A stretch of DNA of 24,309 nt from an uncultured Pseudomonadota bacterium (GTDB lineage Bacteria; Pseudomonadota; Gammaproteobacteria; Burkholderiales; SG8-41), in the NCBI GenBank assembly GCA_946885605.1, contig CAMPGR010000043.1, positions 1 through 24,309 of the forward strand, read 5' to 3'. Under the pieces are notes generated by a model. It saw only the letters and a program-made list of their open reading frames with translations, was not told where the DNA came from and did not search any database. Shown here one piece after another: positions 23,734-24,309 of the stretch (the stretch's first letter is position 1; each line of letters begins with the position of its first letter). Both the position numbers and the translations under genes were made by a program.

Positions 23734-24129
23734 TTATTTCTTGTCAAACGCGAGCGAGGCGGAGTTGATGCAGTAGCGCAGCCCGGTCGGCTCCGGGCCG
23801 TCCTCGAAAACGTGTCCCAGATGAGCGTCGCACTGGCTGCAGTGCACCTCCGTCCGGCGCATGAGTAAGGCCAGGTCCTCTTCGGTGGCGATGTTCTGCG
23901 GCGCCGCGGGCTGCCAGAAGCTTGGCCAGCCGGTGCCGGAATCGAACTTGTGATCGGAGCGAAAGAGCTCTGCCCCACAACCGACGCAGCGGTACACGCC
24001 GCGCTCGTGATTGTCCCAATAGGCGCCGGTGAAAGCGGGCTCCGTGCCCTTCTCGCGCGTCACGCGGTACTGCTCGGGCGTGAGCTGCTCTTTCCATTCC
24101 GCGTCGCTTTTCACCACTTTTTCGGTCAT
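23734..24129 (-). CDS. msrB: Peptide-methionine (R)-S-oxide reductase MsrB
   Basis: The protein has 131 residues. Zinc-binding cysteine pairs are at CVGC (48, 51) and CSQC (97, 100). The catalytic cysteine is Cys120 in [11 protein letters not shown], preceded by [10 protein letters not shown] and the LGHVFEDGP stretch. It reduces methionine-R-sulfoxide in proteins. No signal peptide, so it acts in the cytosol. The ATG at 24129 is preferred over the one at 24135, because AGGAG lies directly against the upstream ATG but six bases from the downstream one. It precedes yciB in the same direction. Just upstream begins the second copy of the 120-bp repeat. Confidence 0.96.
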   Translation of the reverse strand: MTEKVVKSDAEWKEQLTPEQYRVTREKGTEPAFTGAYWDNHERGVYRCVGCGAELFRSDHKFDSGTGWPSFWQPAAPQNIATEEDLALLMRRTEVHCSQCDAHLGHVFEDGPEPTGLRYCINSASLAFDKK

Positions 24130-24147
24130 CCCCATCTCCTATGCGAT

Positions 24148-24267
24148 TATTTATTCTCGTGCAAACGGTTGACAACCCTCTGCACCACCAATCTCCCCTC
24201 GCCCGCGACACGGGAGAGGGGAGGGGGTGAGGGCAGAGCGGCCTCAATCATTTCTACGACGCTCGTT
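24148..24267. repeat. Dispersed 120-bp GC-hairpin repeat, copy 2
   Basis: Same sequence, orientation and length as 9447-9566, about 94 percent identical by eye. The hairpin arms are at 24195-24205 and 24211-24221. It begins 18 bases upstream of the msrB start, so the msrB promoter must lie inside or beyond it. Only 42 bases follow to the window edge, so nothing can be said of the other flank. Confidence 0.8.
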
Positions 24268-24309
24268 AGGACCCGGACGTTCCCCGAAGTTCCAGCACCT
24301 TGCCCGGGT

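Noticed and set aside
23744..24247. Open frame crossing the repeat with a WWCRGLSTVCTRIN-type peptide, and its counterpart near 9274-9510
   Set aside because: These peptides are translations of the dispersed repeat, not proteins; the first also runs antisense-frame through msrB.
24266..24309. Possible C-terminus of a minus-strand gene (frame PGKVLELRGTSGS then TAA)
   Set aside because: Only 13 codons are visible and the stop falls at the repeat edge; too little to call a gene without sequence beyond the window.

Overview
The window is GC-rich, densely coded DNA that reads as a Betaproteobacterium, probably Burkholderiales or an uncultured relative. The grounds are two Bug-type (tripartite tricarboxylate family) solute-binding proteins, the msrB-yciB-bolA-parvulin gene order, a long single-chain purL, and a dispersed GC-rich hairpin repeat. 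No tRNA, rRNA, CRISPR array, transposase or integrase was seen.

Layout. (1) Positions 1-2813, plus strand: the 3' end of a regulator with a molybdate/tungstate-binding-like domain, then tupB-tupC-tupA (tungstate ABC importer), all with overlapping or nearly touching ends. (2) 2885-4131, plus strand: mobB-moaD-moaE, molybdenum/tungsten cofactor genes. (3) 4140-9290, minus strand: a five-gene run of Bug protein, ornithine cyclodeaminase/mu-crystallin family protein, two DapA-superfamily proteins and a second Bug protein. A good sigma70-like promoter lies at 9347-9374. (4) 9291-9746: intergenic region holding that promoter and one copy of a 120-bp repeat. (5) 9747-12680, plus strand: TcuA-like flavoprotein and an MmgE/PrpD protein. 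(6) 12806-15443, minus strand: a second pair of DapA-superfamily genes followed by an SDR gene, divergent from a LysR regulator at 15581-16519. (7) 16516-24129: housekeeping genes nnr, purL, parvulin, bolA, yciB and msrB, followed by the second copy of the repeat.

The most unusual content is in regions 3 and 6. Each holds a two-gene DapA-superfamily module. In both modules the upstream gene keeps the Schiff-base lysine and active-site tyrosine, and the downstream gene has lost both at the aligned positions (Lys to Val; Tyr to Cys or Leu). All four proteins end in the same C-terminal motif, Glu-Pro-X-Gly-Trp. This looks like a duplicated active-enzyme plus pseudoenzyme-like pair, set in an uncharacterised catabolic island with periplasmic carboxylate-binding proteins, a tricarballylate-dehydrogenase-like flavoprotein, a PrpD-fold enzyme, an OCD-family enzyme and an SDR. 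The substrate is unknown. A LysR protein and a dyad in its divergent intergenic region probably control the second module.
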